Position numbers and translations under genes: made by a program. Positions 62,420 to 64,000 of a stretch of DNA of 64,000 bases are shown in pieces. Where the stretch lies: contig NZ_BNBM01000002.1 in the NCBI RefSeq assembly GCF_014655715.1, positions 186,001 to 250,000 on the forward strand, read 5' to 3'. Every line of letters begins with the position of its first letter. Position 1 is the stretch's first letter. Below the pieces are notes generated by a model. That model was not told the origin of the DNA and did not search any database. It worked only from the letters and a program-made list of their open reading frames with translations. Origin of the DNA: Streptomyces lanatus. GTDB lineage: Bacteria > Actinomycetota > Actinomycetes > Streptomycetales > Streptomycetaceae.

Positions 62420-62642
62420 ACTTGAGCCCGGAAGTGGGAGGTGACGGAGACCGGCATGGTGGCGGTGTTGGTGACCGTCAGCCGGACGGCCGCCCTCGGG
62501 CTCGGCGTGCTCGGGACCCGGCAGCAGCGCGCCCGGAGCCCGCTCACCGAGACACCCGCCGATCGGGTCGCTCACGACCGCGAGCCGTCGTCGAAGACCG
62601 CCTCGACATGCAACTCGCTGACGATGTCCGCGAGAGCCGATC
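62420..62642 (-). pseudogene. Degraded urease gamma/beta subunit remnant
   Basis: Minus-strand frames spell consecutive pieces of a fused urease gamma/beta subunit. LADIVSELHVEAVFDDGSR is a gamma-subunit C-terminus. After a frame jump comes VVSDPIGG and ERAPGALLPGPEHAEPEG, the linker. After a second jump comes AAVRLTVTNTATMPVSVTSHF, the beta-subunit strand with its SHF. The sequence then runs into unrelated residues and a stop. At least two frameshifts and loss of both ends leave no function. No other urease gene is present here. Confidence 0.6.
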
Positions 62643-62813
62643 CGTCACATTGCGCACCGCTCTGATCTTCAGGACGCCTCAGGCGGCCGAGGGAGACCTG
62701 TATGCCCATGGAACAGCGCGGAGTGCTGCTGGGCTTCGACCCTCTGTCCGGGAGTGATCGTCTTCGGCCTGCTGCCCCCGTCGTTCGGCACTGGCGGGCC
62801 CCACAGCGCCGCA

Positions 62814-62849
62814 CGGCCCGCCGACCGGCATGGGCCGGTCGGCGGGCCG
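62814..62849 (-). terminator. Strong hairpin terminator after the ABC importer ATPase
   Basis: A perfect 16-bp inverted repeat, CGGCCCGCCGACCGGC with its complement, closes around a 4-base loop (62830-62833). It lies 25 bp beyond the ABC ATPase stop codon on its strand, the typical place and shape for an actinobacterial terminator without a T-run. Confidence 0.75.
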
Positions 62850-62873
62850 GAAGCCGCACCGCGTCCGGTCGAT

Positions 62874-63674
62874 TCACGCCGTGGCCGGCTCTTCGTCGAG
62901 GCGGAACCTCGGGTCGCCCGGGACGGACGCGAGGAGTTGAGCGGTGTACGGGTGGTTCGGCTCGGCGAAGGTGGCTCCGGTCGGGCCGAGCTCGACGAGG
63001 TCCCCGTGCAGCAGGACCGCGACCGTGTCGCTGACGTGCCGTACGACGGCCAGGTCGTGCGAGATGAACAGCATCGTCAGCGAGAGTCGGCGGCGTAGAT
63101 CGGCGAGCAGGTTGAGGATCTCGGCCTGGGTCGTCAGGTCGAGGGCCGAGGTGATCTCGTCGGCGATGACGAACCGGGGACGCGGTGCGAGGGCCCGTGC
63201 GATCGCCAGCCGCTGCCGTTGGCCGCCGGAGAACTCGTGCGGGTAGCGGTCCATGGTGTCCGGGTCGAGGCTCACCTGGCTGAGCAGCTCGGCGATCCGG
63301 GTCCTGACCGGCTTTACCCTGGCCCGGATCGGATCGAGTGCCTCGGCGAGCGACTGGGCGACGGTGCGCCGCGGGTCGAACGAGGAGTACGGGTCCTGCG
63401 GGATCATCTGGACCGTCGCGGCTCCCGCCCGTCCGCGCGAGGTGCGCAGCGGGGCGCCGTCCACGAAGATCCGACCGCTCGACGGCCTGTGGACGCCGAC
63501 GAGAGCCCGTGCCAGCGTCGTCTTGCCCGACCCGGACTCGCCGACGAGTGCGAGGGTGGTGCCCCGGGGGATGTCGAACGAGACTCCCTTGAGCACCCTG
63601 CGGGCCGCGGCGCCGTGGCCGAGCTCGACGGTGAGGTCCGTGACGCGCAGCAGCGTGGTGGCGGTGGCGGACAT
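62874..63674 (-). CDS. Peptide/nickel-type ABC importer ATPase (DppF/OppF-like)
   Basis: A 266-residue ATPase with Walker A GESGSGKTT, Q-loop in IPQDPYSSFDPRR (the D-P-Y-S-S-x-D-P-R motif is typical of oligopeptide importers), signature FSGGQRQRLAIARAL, Walker B VIADEITSALD and switch HD in FISHDLAVV. The C-terminal NHPYTAQLLASVPG is the usual OppF-type extension. The ATG overlaps the upstream stop as TGATG. It is the last gene of an importer operon whose other genes lie outside the window; substrates may be peptides, nickel or other small molecules. Confidence 0.9.
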   Translation of the reverse strand: MSATATTLLRVTDLTVELGHGAAARRVLKGVSFDIPRGTTLALVGESGSGKTTLARALVGVHRPSSGRIFVDGAPLRTSRGRAGAATVQMIPQDPYSSFDPRRTVAQSLAEALDPIRARVKPVRTRIAELLSQVSLDPDTMDRYPHEFSGGQRQRLAIARALAPRPRFVIADEITSALDLTTQAEILNLLADLRRRLSLTMLFISHDLAVVRHVSDTVAVLLHGDLVELGPTGATFAEPNHPYTAQLLASVPGDPRFRLDEEPATA

Positions 63675-64000
63675 CAGCGGCTCCCTTCCGCGGCCGGGGG
63701 ACGGTCCGCGGCTTTGTCGGAAAGGTCGTCCGGCGGCGTCCCGTTCGGCTGCGCCGCCTGCGCGTCGGCCGTCCACCGGACCGCGCTGAGGGTTCCACCG
63801 GCCTCGACCGCGGCGGGCGTCGCCGCGAGCAACGCGCGAGTGTAGGGGTGAGTGACCGTCCCCCGGCGCAGGTCACCGCCCGTCGTCCGGTCGACGACCC
63901 GGCCACCGTGGAGCACCAGGACGGTGTCACAGAGCACGCCGACCACGCCGATGTCGTGCGAGATGAACAGCATCGCCGTGCCGTGCTCGCGATTGATGCG
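63674..64000 (-). CDS. Peptide-type ABC importer ATPase (DppD/OppD-like), C-terminal part
   Basis: The frame is open to the window edge, so the N-terminal part with Walker A is not seen. The visible 108 residues begin RINREHGTAMLFISHDIGVV (switch His) and continue with the family's VTHPYTRALLAATP motif, followed by a long variable tail. With the next gene it forms the ATPase pair of an Opp/Dpp-type importer. Translation is coupled by TGATG. Confidence 0.85.
   Translation of the reverse strand, partial: RINREHGTAMLFISHDIGVVGVLCDTVLVLHGGRVVDRTTGGDLRRGTVTHPYTRALLAATPAAVEAGGTLSAVRWTADAQAAQPNGTPPDDLSDKAADRPPAAEGSR

Noticed and set aside
62702..63098. Short plus-strand ORFs between the urease remnant and the ABC ATPase
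   Set aside because: They run through the terminator stem and antisense to the ATPase, with no ribosome site or recognisable motif.
1..64000. CRISPR arrays, insertion sequences, integrase genes and attachment-site repeats
   Set aside because: No regularly spaced repeats, transposase or integrase motifs, or tRNA-linked direct repeats were seen on reading both strands.

Overview
The window is high-GC DNA with strong third-position G/C bias, frequent GTG starts and many ATGA/GTGA/TGATG start-stop overlaps. With a MatB that closely matches my recollection of the Streptomyces coelicolor enzyme, an Mbl/MreB homologue and several characteristic streptomycete families, it is almost certainly a Streptomyces chromosome. 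No tRNA, rRNA, IS element, CRISPR array or phage gene was recognised.

Layout. 1-6.9 kb: the end of an FkbM-type methyltransferase, a hypothetical protein, an ATP-grasp enzyme, a MerR-PP2C fusion with a textbook MerR promoter/operator, and a two-gene envelope polysaccharide operon (REC/GGDEF-like/GT2 fusion plus acyltransferase). 7.0-12.2 kb: a malonate-use locus with a FadR-type regulator, two copies of its probable operator, a MatC-like carrier, malonyl-CoA synthetase MatB and a fused carboxyltransferase. 12.3-20.0 kb: a three-gene set of trypsin-VMAP protein, MoxR AAA+ ATPase and a 1614-residue SAV_2336-type protein (vWA-like, pseudokinase, SARP/BTAD, HAD-like). It fits the vWA-MoxR-VMAP class of predicted conflict systems. 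20.2-28.5 kb: mbl, a very small ORF, a citrate/dicarboxylate-type two-component system, and a tripartite tricarboxylate transporter operon with UspA and DUF475 membrane genes. 28.6-30.4 kb: a VanW-family protein.

30.5-37.5 kb: a tightly coupled operon of a divergent Hsp70, a dynamin-like GTPase, a GrpE-like factor and a second, membrane-segment-containing dynamin-like GTPase. It faces a purine-nucleosidase-like gene that ends 20 bp away. This is the best candidate here for an undescribed system. 37.7-49.6 kb: a mixed accessory stretch with a broken UspA gene, an FAD monooxygenase, an MFS-transporter remnant, an ABC exporter beside two small secreted proteins, a ricin-type lectin, an NB-ARC/TPR protein and an MMPL exporter.

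49.6-58.5 kb: an apparent bacterial sphingolipid locus. It has a PAP2 enzyme, a di-iron hydroxylase, a serine-palmitoyltransferase-like enzyme, a bCerS-like acyltransferase, a dedicated ACP, a ketosynthase, a PEMT-like methyltransferase and a CerR-like reductase. A secreted sphingomyelinase-D/phospholipase-D-like enzyme follows immediately. 58.7-64 kb: a 992-residue kinase/M23-like/aminotransferase fusion with an Lrp-type regulator and a long palindrome, a degraded urease gamma/beta remnant, and the start of a peptide-type ABC importer that runs off the window.

All functional calls come from reading translated sequence and motifs by eye. No database search was run.
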